Assembly (NCBI GenBank): GCA_034437535.1 | Contig: DAOTTZ010000077.1 | Coordinates: forward strand, 1-64,000 | Source of the DNA: J038 sp034437535 | GTDB lineage: Bacteria > Chloroflexota > Anaerolineae > Aggregatilineales > Phototrophicaceae | Direction of reading: 5' to 3' | DNA length: 64,000 nucleotides | Shown: one piece after another, positions 25,924 to 34,436 of the stretch | Numbering within the stretch: position 1 is the stretch's first letter | How the letters are laid out: every line of letters starts with the position of its first letter | Position numbers and translations under genes: made by a program | Notes under the pieces: generated by a model | Database searches by the model: none | What the model was told of the DNA's origin: nothing | What the model saw: only the letters and a program-made list of their open reading frames with translations

Positions 25924-25950
25924 ACTGACCAGTCGGTCATCAGTATAGCA
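25924..25950 (-). promoter_or_regulatory. Promoter and operator of the tetR-men operon
   Basis: On the minus strand TGCTATACT gives an extended -10 box (hexamer 25942-25947). TGACC (25926-25930) and GGTCA (25935-25939) form a palindrome with a 4-bp spacer, flanked by ACTGA and TCAGT, so the site (25924-25944) covers the -10 edge and start point. TetR proteins commonly bind such sites, hence probable autorepression. Confidence 0.7.
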
Positions 25951-26091
25951 TGGGCTGGATGATTGGAATATCAATCTAATATGAGAAGTTTATAGGTATC
26001 ATCCAGGCATTGCCGCCACTCGACAGAAAGCCCGCCGGATGTAATACTATGCTGTGCTAAGTGCATGTTCAACAAGCAGGATAACGTCATC

Positions 26092-27072
26092 GTGAAGAAG
26101 ACAACCTACCAGGCATCGACCGATGTCGCGCTGGTCAAATATTGGGGCAAAGCCGATGAAGCCCTCCGCATCCCGGAAAATGGCAGTGTGTCGGTGGTGC
26201 TGGATGAACTAAAGACGATTACGACAGTAGAATTCCAGGATGATCTCACCGCCGATCAGGTGGTCATCGCAGGGGAGTCGGCCCCGGTCGAAGTCCGCCG
26301 GGTGACGCAACACCTCGACCGCTTGCGCCAACGGGCGGGCGTCTCGACCTTTGCCCGTGTGGAGTCGGTCAACCGTTTTCCTAAAGGCACCGGCTTATCC
26401 AGTTCTGGCTCCGGCTTCGCCGCGTTGACCTGTGCCGCCGCTGGTGCATTGGGGTTCGCACTCTCCCCGCGTGAGCTTAGCATTGTGGCGCGGTTCGCCT
26501 CCGGGACGGCTTGCCGCTGTGTGTGTGGCGGCTTCGTCCAATGGCACGGCGGGCATACTTCAGATACATCGTATTCAGAGACGATCTTCCCGCCCGATCA
26601 TTGGGATCTGCGGGATGTGGTGGCCGTCGTCGATGAAGGCATGAAGCGCGTGTCTTCTACCCAGGGCCATAAATCCGCCGGGAGTAGTCCGTTCTTTGCC
26701 GCCCGGCAGGCGCACATCGACGGCAAGATCCAGGCGATGAAAGACGCAATCGCCACCCGAGATTTCACCGCTTTCGGCACCCTGGTAGAAGCCGAAGCCC
26801 TGGAATTTCATAGCATCCTGTTGACCAGCCGCCCGCCGTTGATCGCGTGGTATCCGGGTACCGTCCAGGTGATGCAAGCGGTGCAGGCCCTGCGCGATGA
26901 GGCCATCGAAGCGTACTTTACCATCAACACCGGCTTTAACGTCCACGTCCTGACCTTGCCCCAACACGTAGATGCGGTGCAAGCCCGGCTGGATGCGCTG
27001 GCCCTGGTGCAGAAGACACTTACGGCCCGCGTCGGGTCAGCCCCGGTGGAAATTGACGAGCATTTGTTTTGA
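26092..27072 (+). CDS. Mevalonate (di)phosphate decarboxylase homologue with altered active site
   Basis: A 326-residue GHMP-superfamily protein of the mevalonate diphosphate decarboxylase type. It has the substrate/ATP features VALVKYWGKAD, GTGLSSSGSGFAAL and TACRCVCGGFVQW with the conserved Arg. The usual YFTMDAGPN stretch reads YFTINTGFN, so the catalytic Asp is Asn279. The enzyme may therefore be a phosphomevalonate decarboxylase variant, a 3-kinase or an altered decarboxylase. GTG at 26092 is preferred (AGGA 10 bases upstream); ATG at 26065 adds nine residues. It is coupled to mevalonate kinase by TGATG. Confidence 0.75.
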   Translation: MKKTTYQASTDVALVKYWGKADEALRIPENGSVSVVLDELKTITTVEFQDDLTADQVVIAGESAPVEVRRVTQHLDRLRQRAGVSTFARVESVNRFPKGTGLSSSGSGFAALTCAAAGALGFALSPRELSIVARFASGTACRCVCGGFVQWHGGHTSDTSYSETIFPPDHWDLRDVVAVVDEGMKRVSSTQGHKSAGSSPFFAARQAHIDGKIQAMKDAIATRDFTAFGTLVEAEALEFHSILLTSRPPLIAWYPGTVQVMQAVQALRDEAIEAYFTINTGFNVHVLTLPQHVDAVQARLDALALVQKTLTARVGSAPVEIDEHLF

Positions 27073-28037
27073 TGCGCGTCTCGACTTCGGCCCCCGGTAA
27101 GTTAATGCTCTTTGGCGAACACGCCGTCGTTTATGATCGTCCCTGCATCGTCAGCGCGGCGGATATTCGTTATCGTGTGCGGAGTGAACCGCGTGCCGAT
27201 CAACAGATGGCGGTCACCTCATCGGTCAACGGGCAGACTTATACCTACACGCCGGACGCTCTGCGAACCATGACCGACTTCCCACGAGAGGCCGCTTTCG
27301 TGCTGAGTGCCATCAAGCGACTCTTAAAGACGGCAGATTTCCCCTTCGGCCTGAACCTGACGACGGCTGGCCCGGCCTTAAGTTACGGCCTGGGCAGTTC
27401 CTCCGCCGTGACGGTCGCCACCATTGGCAACCTCAACCAGGTGTACGAGCTAGGCCTCGTCCCGGCGCAGATCTTCCGCCTGGCGTATGATGCGGTGCTG
27501 GATGTGCAGGGGGCCGCCTCTGGTTTTGATGTGGCGGCGGCAGTTTATGGCGGCACGCTGTACTTTGTCACTGGCGGGCAAACCATCGTCCCGTTGGATG
27601 TGCCGGAATTGCCGATTGTGATCGGTTACAGCGGGCGTAAGGTGGGCACCGTTAACCTGATCGATGAAGTCCGTCAACGCCGGGAGAGGCACCCCCGGTT
27701 GATCGACGGTGTGTTTGATCACATGGCGGATATTACCCGGTCGGCGCGGGCCAGCCTGCAACACGGTGATTGGGCCAGCGTCGGGGAATTGGCCGATATT
27801 CATCAGGGCTTGCTGGATAGCCTGGGAGTCAATACGCTGGATCTGTCGCGCTTGATTTTCGCGGCGCGAGAGGCCGGCGCGTTGGGGGCCAAGCTGTCCG
27901 GGGCAGGGGGCGGAGACTGCATGTTCGCAGTCTGCCAGCCAGCCAACCAAGACATGGTGCAAGATGCGCTCCGGGCGGTGGCTCCGTCACTGGTGACGGT
28001 GCCACTCAACGCGCCGGGTTTGCGCCAGGATGATTGA
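27072..28037 (+). CDS. mvk: Mevalonate kinase
   Basis: A 321-residue GHMP kinase that phosphorylates mevalonate for isoprenoid synthesis. It shows the N-terminal APGKLMLFGEHAVVYDRP, the ATP loop YGLGSSSAVTVATI, the catalytic Asp region ASGFDVAAAVYGG and the C-terminal GAKLSGAGGGDCMFAV. The ATG overlaps the upstream stop by one base, so it forms a two-gene unit with the decarboxylase homologue. No phosphomevalonate kinase or isopentenyl phosphate kinase gene lies in the window. Confidence 0.93.
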   Translation: MRVSTSAPGKLMLFGEHAVVYDRPCIVSAADIRYRVRSEPRADQQMAVTSSVNGQTYTYTPDALRTMTDFPREAAFVLSAIKRLLKTADFPFGLNLTTAGPALSYGLGSSSAVTVATIGNLNQVYELGLVPAQIFRLAYDAVLDVQGAASGFDVAAAVYGGTLYFVTGGQTIVPLDVPELPIVIGYSGRKVGTVNLIDEVRQRRERHPRLIDGVFDHMADITRSARASLQHGDWASVGELADIHQGLLDSLGVNTLDLSRLIFAAREAGALGAKLSGAGGGDCMFAVCQPANQDMVQDALRAVAPSLVTVPLNAPGLRQDD

Positions 28038-28128
28038 CCGTAACTTGGCGGCCACATCCTACACCTGACCTATACGATCTTACCTGTGTTGCACATCTAA
28101 TCGCCCGTCAAACCGTCATACTAAAGTT

Positions 28129-28365
28129 ATGATGACCGACTGGATTATAAAACACATGCTAAATGACAACGATGAAATCCGACCGGAAGATCTGACATCA
28201 ACCGCACGCTTTAAGCTATACGATTTAATCACCTACCTGCGCCGTAATGGATCATACCTGGATGATTACGCCTTGCAAGATCTGCTTCATCAGGTCGTAG
28301 CGCAACTCAGCGATCTATCCAAGATGTTGCGGGCCTATGAAGAGAACAATGCTAGGCTGAAGTGA
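28129..28365 (+). CDS. Small hypothetical protein
   Basis: A 78-residue acidic helical protein (many Asp, Leu, Tyr) without a signal peptide or recognised domain. It lacks a clear ribosome site, and its end overlaps the converging response regulator gene by 14 bp. Composition is protein-like and it fills an otherwise empty gap, so it may be real; evidence is limited. Confidence 0.45.
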   Translation: MMTDWIIKHMLNDNDEIRPEDLTSTARFKLYDLITYLRRNGSYLDDYALQDLLHQVVAQLSDLSKMLRAYEENNARLK

Positions 28366-29002
28366 CTTCATCCGATGGCGTGACGATCTGCTTATCAACG
28401 GCGATGGCGACGGCTTGCGTCCGGCTGGAGGCTGACAACTTGGATAAAATACTGCTGACGTGATTCTTGACGGTAGACGGGCTGATAAACAGGACATCGC
28501 CAATTTCTTTGTTGGTGATGCCTTTAACCATCAGTTCCAACACCTCAAGTTCACGGTCGGTCAGGTCATAGCCGATCTGCGGTGGGCGGGTTGAAGCCTG
28601 GATCAGTGATTTGACCGCTTCCGGCGTGAGGGTGCCTTCCCCGCGATAAGCCTTTCGCACCGCGTCGGCCAGCGTCTCGATGGAGACATTTTTCATCATA
28701 AAGCTAATGGCACCGGCCTGCAACGCGTCTTGCACGTTGTTATCTTCGTTATGACTGGTCAACATGATGATGCGAACATCCGGGCAGATTTCCAGCATAC
28801 GCCGGGTCGCTTCGATCCCGTCCATCTTCGGCATCTTGACGTCCATCAGCACGACATCCGGGCATACATCCTGGGCGATCATAACCGCCATTTCGCCGTC
28901 GCCCACATCAGCCACGACCTCAAACTCCTCGAAATTTTCCAACAGGGCGATTAACCCCTGCCGCACCATATCATGATCGTCTGCGATCAATACACGAATC
29001 AT
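28352..29002 (-). CDS. NarL/LuxR-type response regulator
   Basis: A 216-residue regulator with an N-terminal receiver (acidic pair in ADDHD, phospho-acceptor Asp54 in LMDVKMP, Lys in MMKN) and a C-terminal LuxR helix-turn-helix (about 145-205: LTDRELEVLELMVKGITNKE). The start at 29002 has AGGAGG eight bases upstream and its ATG overlaps the stop of the histidine kinase gene by four bases. Together they form a coupled two-component system with DNA-binding output. Confidence 0.94.
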   Translation of the reverse strand: MIRVLIADDHDMVRQGLIALLENFEEFEVVADVGDGEMAVMIAQDVCPDVVLMDVKMPKMDGIEATRRMLEICPDVRIIMLTSHNEDNNVQDALQAGAISFMMKNVSIETLADAVRKAYRGEGTLTPEAVKSLIQASTRPPQIGYDLTDRELEVLELMVKGITNKEIGDVLFISPSTVKNHVSSILSKLSASSRTQAVAIAVDKQIVTPSDEVTSA

Positions 29003-30933
29003 TGTTTCAACCTCCTCTTTTGCCATTGTATTCTGGTCTCGGTACCGGTACCGGGCATACTGTAAATGTGGAAATCAGCCCCAATCGACTCGGCACGCTC
29101 TGCCATAATCTTCAATCCCAGGCTGGTCGCTTGCACCACTTGTGGATCAAAGCCTATACCATCATCTTTTATGTTGATCTCACAGCCCAGGTCTTTGATG
29201 GCCCGCGCTATCACTTCAATGTGGCGGGCTTTGGCATGTTTGATGATGTTATTTAATGTCTCTTGCAGGATGCGATATAGCCCAAATTGAACATCTGGGG
29301 GGAGTCGGTCTATCTTACCAATGTCTGTCATCAATTGGAACTGTTTACGACTGCGAACGGACTCAAGCAATTGCTGAATTAATTCTTCCATCGGCATTTG
29401 TGTCAGGTTCTCTGGCCGGAGTTCTAATAACAGGACGCGCATTTCCGCCAGCGCGACATTGGTCATCTCGTGGGCATCCGTCAGCAGATCCCGCGCTTTT
29501 ATGCGGTCTCGATCCCATTGCATCAGGGCGGATTCGATCATGATGTTGCTGGAAAACAATGACTGATTGACCGAGTCGTGCAATTCACGGGCGATGCGTT
29601 GGCGTTCTTCCACAGCGGCCAATTCACTGGCTTTGGCATAGAGCAAGCCATTTTGTATGCCAATCGCGGCCTGAGACGCGAAGGCCATCAATCGCTCGGC
29701 ATCCCGGAAGTTGAAGTTGTTGGGGCGGTCGCTGTATAAATTGATGAAGCCGATCACATCGGATTGTAACGTCATCGGGGCACCGATGTAGGATTTTGCC
29801 CTGGATTGTTCGTGCAGGATGTCCCGGTTGTCTTTGGTGTCAATCTGCCGGAGCAGAAGCGGTTCGCGGGTCTGGCTCATCCGGCGCAGGGTAGCCGCCA
29901 CTTCCAGGTCAATTTTATCACCCGGTTGGGGTAAGGCCCCGGTTTCGTCGCTGGCACGCAGAACTTTTGCGCCGTCGTCTTCCAGCAACAGGACGCTGGC
30001 GGCGGTGTGTGGCACCACCCGGTCCACGTTCTCCATGATGCGGTCGATCACCTCGTCTAATTCCAGTGTGCTGGTCAGCGTGCGGGTGATCTCGTGCAGA
30101 GCCTGCGCGAAACGCTGTTCTTCCTGCTCGGCGTTTTCCAGCCGTTTACGCTTGGTGATGTCCATGTATTGTTCGATGCGCCCGCCGGAAAACAGGCCCT
30201 CGTTAATCGGCTGGCTCCAATGCTCCAGCCAGCGGTCTTTGCGGTCGTCATCCGGCAGTACATGGCATTCAAACCGTTCGGTAAAGATGTTGTTGTCATA
30301 GGTGTATAGCACACGTTCTTCAAAGTGTTCCGCGTCTTCGAAGATATATTTAATCTCATTACGGATGAGGTCGCGCTTGTCCTTACCTAGCACGTCTTCC
30401 CGCAGAATACCAAAGTAACGTTCGGTCGCTTCGTTGATCCAGACGATTTTGAACGCTTCATCCAGGATCAAAACACTCACAGTCGAATTATCAAACACAT
30501 CATCGATCAAAGAACGATATTCGCGCTCCGTCTGGCGCAAGACCATCTGGACTTCGTGCCGTTCCATCGCATAGCGGATGGTGCGGTGAAGAATATCCGG
30601 GTCAATCGTCCCCTTTACCAGATAATCCTGGCTCCCGGCCCGCACAGACCGTACCCCCAATCGTGTGTCGTCCATCACGGTCAGCACGATGACCGGCAAA
30701 TCAGGGTGTTCTGCCCGGAAGTGCAACAACGTGTCGATCCCGGCACTATCTGGCAGGCTGAGATCAAGCAGTACCAGGTCAACTGGATTGATAGTGGCCT
30801 GATGAATACCGTCGGCCAGGGTGTGTGTGTGTGTCGTGTCGTATAATCCGGCTTCGTACAACATAGTGGCGATCAAATCGCCGGTGGTCGCATCATCTTC
30901 AACAATCAAGATGTGAAGCATATTACCTGACAT
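28999..30933 (-). CDS. Receiver-PAS-GAF-HisKA_3 hybrid histidine kinase
   Basis: A 644-residue cytoplasmic kinase. Domains in order: receiver (about 5-120, Asp57 in LLDLSLPD), PAS (about 140-260), GAF (about 285-430), HisKA_3 with phospho-acceptor His452 in ARELHDSVNQ, and a NarX-type HATPase (DDGIGFD, GLGLKIM-like end). The receiver at the N-terminus means it is itself the target of another kinase, so it can link two phosphorelays. GAGGGG precedes the ATG at 30933; an ATG at 30921 is also possible. Confidence 0.9.
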   Translation of the reverse strand: MSGNMLHILIVEDDATTGDLIATMLYEAGLYDTTHTHTLADGIHQATINPVDLVLLDLSLPDSAGIDTLLHFRAEHPDLPVIVLTVMDDTRLGVRSVRAGSQDYLVKGTIDPDILHRTIRYAMERHEVQMVLRQTEREYRSLIDDVFDNSTVSVLILDEAFKIVWINEATERYFGILREDVLGKDKRDLIRNEIKYIFEDAEHFEERVLYTYDNNIFTERFECHVLPDDDRKDRWLEHWSQPINEGLFSGGRIEQYMDITKRKRLENAEQEEQRFAQALHEITRTLTSTLELDEVIDRIMENVDRVVPHTAASVLLLEDDGAKVLRASDETGALPQPGDKIDLEVAATLRRMSQTREPLLLRQIDTKDNRDILHEQSRAKSYIGAPMTLQSDVIGFINLYSDRPNNFNFRDAERLMAFASQAAIGIQNGLLYAKASELAAVEERQRIARELHDSVNQSLFSSNIMIESALMQWDRDRIKARDLLTDAHEMTNVALAEMRVLLLELRPENLTQMPMEELIQQLLESVRSRKQFQLMTDIGKIDRLPPDVQFGLYRILQETLNNIIKHAKARHIEVIARAIKDLGCEINIKDDGIGFDPQVVQATSLGLKIMAERAESIGADFHIYSMPGTGTETRIQWQKRRLKQ

Positions 30934-31064
30934 ATGTCCCCTCATAAGTCTGTGGCCGGGTCAAACAGCAAATTTGTTAACCAAGCTTGACTTACTATGA
31001 CTGACTGTGTCTGTAAAAAATATAAGTCCGGTATGAGCATACCATTGGAATTGAAGTTTGAACC

Positions 31065-31091
31065 CCCCACCGATAGTGTGTATCGGTGGGG
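31065..31091 (-). terminator. Hairpin downstream of the PPC protein gene
   Basis: A perfect 11-bp stem (31065-31075 with 31081-31091) with a 5-nt loop lies ten bases past the stop of the minus-strand gene. The downstream T-content is low, so it may terminate weakly or protect the transcript end. Confidence 0.55.
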
Positions 31092-31100
31092 CGGTTGGTG

Positions 31101-33413
31101 CTATCCACACAGGTTGAGGTACATCTGCGTATTGCTGAAGCCGCTATTGGGGGGGGTGGTATTTACCGTGATCTGTGGGGTATTGGCGGTGATATTACGC
31201 CGGAAACTCATCAGGTTACCGGCCATATAAAACTCGATACTTTCCAGCACATAAGGATCATCGACTCCATCCGGGCCGGTGGTCTTTTCCAGCGTCCACC
31301 CGGTCACATCACAGGCGGTCGCCTCCGGGATGGCGGTGACATCAAAGCGATAGACTTCCAGGCTGTTGCCAGCGATGCCAAAAATGCTGAACTCCTGGCT
31401 GAGATTCGGCCCACCCACGCGGAAGATCAACTCATCAGCCGTGCCACTACTGCCGGTTTCCAGGGCCAGCAGGATGGTCAAGGGAGCCGGGTCGGGGGCG
31501 TCTAAACGGGTCACAGTCACAAAATTGAAGCTATCGACACTCTGGTTACTCACACGTAAGATGTCGTTCAGTTGCACCGTGACATCGACGAAAGCCGCGT
31601 CACTTGGATCAAGACCGGGAATGATGCTGTTATGATCGTCGTTACTGGCGATCACCTGTCCATCGCGGATGAGTTCCATAACCGGGTCGTTATCACCATA
31701 GCCTTCCAGCGTGATCGTCACTTGCTCCGTTTGGTTGTTTGAGTCGATAATTATCGCGTAATCACGGCTTTCGCCCACCACAGTCTCAATGCGGGTACCT
31801 TCGCCCGTGTTGAGCGTTCCCGTCACGCCATTTGTGGGCGGCAAGCCCACATTAACCGGGCCAGGATCGTTATTCGGTTGGCGGCCACTGTTATTGCCAC
31901 TGCTACTGCCACCACTCCGCGTGAATTCTAATTCGACGGTGCCCCGGTTGTTATCGTTGTTGAAGATGAAGACGTAATAGAGGTCATCGGCGGGCAGGCT
32001 GTAGTTGGAGATCGAAACCGAGGCTTCATTGGCGAAACTATCGGCACGCTCCAGGACGCCGCTACCACCGACTAATTGCAAGGTCGTGTTCAGGCCGGCT
32101 TTGTTCAAGGTCGCGCTGATGACCTCACCGGCTGTGCCGTCAAAGCAGTAGGCTAATGTGCCATTACCAGGGATCGAAGCCTGTATCGTCCCGCGCCCGG
32201 CGATTGACTCCTGGTAAAATGGTGAACCGGGTTCCCCGATGCGGCAGGGATCCTCACCACTGTTGGCGTTGTTAGTATTATTGTTATTGTTCGTCGTGCC
32301 GCTGGATGCGGTGTTGTATTGTATCCGTAGATCATAATTGCCGCCTTCGGCGTTGGCATATGACCGCACCAGAATTTGATGCGGGCCGCTTTCCGCAAAT
32401 GTATAATCCGCGATGCGCGAGTCGAAGTTACCGCCGCTGTCATCGTCTTCAACAACGATCGCTCCATCCGGGTCGATGATTTCCAGATAGGTGTCGAATT
32501 CTTCGCTGACTAACGACACCGTGATCGAATCGCCTGCTTCCACGACGAAGTTATAAACCTTCTGGCCGCCCTGCGGGATGAAGTCTTCGATGAAGGTGCG
32601 GTCGCCCAGTTGTTCAGAGCGGAATTGAGCGTAGCCACCGGTGCCGCTGTCATCCGGGCCGCCGGGATCCTGTGCGCCGGGGCAATCTGGCCGGGGGAAG
32701 GTGATCTCTGTGATGACGTTACGCGGTGTTCCGCTGGCAAAATTCACCAGGCTCAGTCGCCAGTTCACACCAGCATCGACATCGGCTTGCGTCACATCAT
32801 AAGTCAGCGTGAGCGGAGAATCACCGTTCACCCGCTCGATGAAGCCGGTCTGCACCGTGTTGTTGAGGATCAAGCTAAGGCCCTGGTCGCCGGCCCAGGT
32901 TGTCGTCGCGGTGAGCGTGCCGGGGCATTGAATCGCCAGTGGATACCGCACCCGGTCCGTCGATAGATCAACCAGATTATCTGCGTTGATCGTACCACGT
33001 ATATTGAGGCCAGATGGCTCATTCCCACCGCGCAGGCCGATAGTATAATTATTAGGGCGAATGTTGTTGACGGCGTGCGTCACTTCGCCGGCTTCTGCCG
33101 TGATTGGCTCAAGCGTGATCTGGTGAATGTCTTCGAACTGATCCACCGCACCCGGTGCCAGGAATAGGTTGATCTCACCACGCGACAATTCCGTGAAAAA
33201 CTGAAGTGCCACCCGGCTGGTGTCGATTGAAAATTGGTAACAGGCTGTCTGGTTCGGTAATAGGCTGATCGTCTGCGGCGTACCGGAGACAATACCGTCG
33301 AACTCAAAGACATCATCACAGACCGTCGCCTGGGCCTGGGCTGGCCCGGCACTGACAAAACCAATTGCCAGCATCAAGGCCGCTATACTCAGAATTAAAA
33401 GACGTTTTAACAT
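31101..33413 (-). CDS. Large exported protein with PPC domains
   Basis: A 770-residue secreted protein with a signal peptide (about 1-28, ending PAQAQA). Several PPC-type beta-sandwich repeats are visible; the clearest spans about 255-360 (QKVYNFVVEAGDSITVSL, then DTYLEIIDPDG, DSRIADYTF, GPHQILVRSY). Asn/Thr/Ser-rich linkers separate the modules (about 365-385 and 500-520). No protease domain is present, so this is a non-catalytic secreted or surface protein. PPC domains normally accompany secreted proteases; the clostripain-like protein at the end of the window has one as well. Confidence 0.8.
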   Translation of the reverse strand: MLKRLLILSIAALMLAIGFVSAGPAQAQATVCDDVFEFDGIVSGTPQTISLLPNQTACYQFSIDTSRVALQFFTELSRGEINLFLAPGAVDQFEDIHQITLEPITAEAGEVTHAVNNIRPNNYTIGLRGGNEPSGLNIRGTINADNLVDLSTDRVRYPLAIQCPGTLTATTTWAGDQGLSLILNNTVQTGFIERVNGDSPLTLTYDVTQADVDAGVNWRLSLVNFASGTPRNVITEITFPRPDCPGAQDPGGPDDSGTGGYAQFRSEQLGDRTFIEDFIPQGGQKVYNFVVEAGDSITVSLVSEEFDTYLEIIDPDGAIVVEDDDSGGNFDSRIADYTFAESGPHQILVRSYANAEGGNYDLRIQYNTASSGTTNNNNNTNNANSGEDPCRIGEPGSPFYQESIAGRGTIQASIPGNGTLAYCFDGTAGEVISATLNKAGLNTTLQLVGGSGVLERADSFANEASVSISNYSLPADDLYYVFIFNNDNNRGTVELEFTRSGGSSSGNNSGRQPNNDPGPVNVGLPPTNGVTGTLNTGEGTRIETVVGESRDYAIIIDSNNQTEQVTITLEGYGDNDPVMELIRDGQVIASNDDHNSIIPGLDPSDAAFVDVTVQLNDILRVSNQSVDSFNFVTVTRLDAPDPAPLTILLALETGSSGTADELIFRVGGPNLSQEFSIFGIAGNSLEVYRFDVTAIPEATACDVTGWTLEKTTGPDGVDDPYVLESIEFYMAGNLMSFRRNITANTPQITVNTTPPNSGFSNTQMYLNLCG

Positions 33414-33490
33414 GGGGGTTGTTTACTTTCTACTGGGGACAATTAAGATAGCAATGTCATCCTTGATGAAAAATTTGCACCGTAAATCAT

Positions 33491-33496
33491 TATAAT
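33491..33496 (+). promoter_or_regulatory. Candidate -10 box for the lipid kinase gene
   Basis: A perfect TATAAT lies 41 bases before the start. TTGATG at 33463-33468 is too far (22 bp) to be a good -35 partner. A 10-codon open frame (33512-33544) overlaps the start codon. Confidence 0.3.
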
Positions 33497-33536
33497 GGAG
33501 ATCCGTATAAGATGCGAATGAGGTACGAACAGCACA

Positions 33537-34436
33537 ATGGTTAAACGCATTCACTTTATCATCAATCCAGCCTCCGGCCAGCCGGGGCCGGTTTTAGGCG
33601 ACATCAATCAGGCCCTGGCCGGGCAAGAGATCGACTGGACGGTCGATGTGACCACGCCGCGACGATCCGCCCGGTCGCTGGTTCAACCCGCCATCACGGA
33701 TGATGTCGATTTAATCGTCGCGTATGGCGGTGATGGGACCATTATGGAGGTCATCAACGGCATGGCCGGGAGCCAGATCCCGCTGGCGATCTTACACGGC
33801 GGGACGGGCAACGCGCTGGCCTATCAGTTGAACGTGCCGGTCAATCTGGTTGATGCCATTCACGGGTTATTGTCGTCCTGGCAGGTGCGCCCGTTCGACC
33901 TGGGGCGTGTTGATTGCCATGCCGAATCAGAGGCCAGTGGGCATTTTATCTTGCGGGCCACCATCGGCCTGCACAACATGATTATGAAGCAAGCCACCCG
34001 TGAAATGAAAGAACGCTTCGGCAACTTCGCTTATATCGTGGCCGGGTTGCGCTCCCTGGCAGATCATAACGAGATCGTATTTGACCTATCTATCGACGGC
34101 CAGGCCCATCAAGTTCGCGGCTTGACCTGCATCATCGCCAACTCCGCCGCGATTGGGGGCGGGGTCTCTGCCGTGTTCGCCCCGGATGTTGACCCGACAG
34201 ACGGCCAATTGGATGTCTTCGTGCTCAAAGATCAGTTCGAGCCGTTGGTATCACTGGTCAATACGTCTTTGGGGGGTGATCTGGAAGCGTTCCCGCGTTA
34301 TTGGCGTGGCCGGCAGATCGAAGTCCGTGTCAATGAGAGTGCGACCGTCGCGCTGGATGGCGAGTCGTTGGGGCCAGCCCCGGCCAAGATTAGTGTCGTT
34401 GCAGGCGGGGTTAATCTAATGGCACCGGTGGCGTGA
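33537..34436 (+). CDS. Diacylglycerol kinase family lipid kinase
   Basis: A 299-residue member of the DagK/YegS-type lipid kinases. It shows the NPASG start, the nucleotide loop YGGDGTIMEVINGM and LHGGTGNALAYQL, and the C-terminal beta domain. It would phosphorylate diacylglycerol or a related lipid at the inner membrane face. GAGG lies rather far upstream (13 bases), and a tiny open frame covers that site. The stop overlaps the next start (TGATG). Confidence 0.88.
   Translation: MVKRIHFIINPASGQPGPVLGDINQALAGQEIDWTVDVTTPRRSARSLVQPAITDDVDLIVAYGGDGTIMEVINGMAGSQIPLAILHGGTGNALAYQLNVPVNLVDAIHGLLSSWQVRPFDLGRVDCHAESEASGHFILRATIGLHNMIMKQATREMKERFGNFAYIVAGLRSLADHNEIVFDLSIDGQAHQVRGLTCIIANSAAIGGGVSAVFAPDVDPTDGQLDVFVLKDQFEPLVSLVNTSLGGDLEAFPRYWRGRQIEVRVNESATVALDGESLGPAPAKISVVAGGVNLMAPVA

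Noticed and set aside
26065..26091. ATG at 26065 as start of the mevalonate decarboxylase homologue
   Set aside because: It has no ribosome site, lies close to the likely transcription start, and the nine extra residues are not family-like; GTG at 26092 has AGGA at a usable distance. It cannot be excluded fully.
30997..31230. A 77-codon frame in the gap between the histidine kinase and the PPC gene
   Set aside because: It spans the downstream hairpin at 31065-31091 and enters the opposite gene; no ribosome site.
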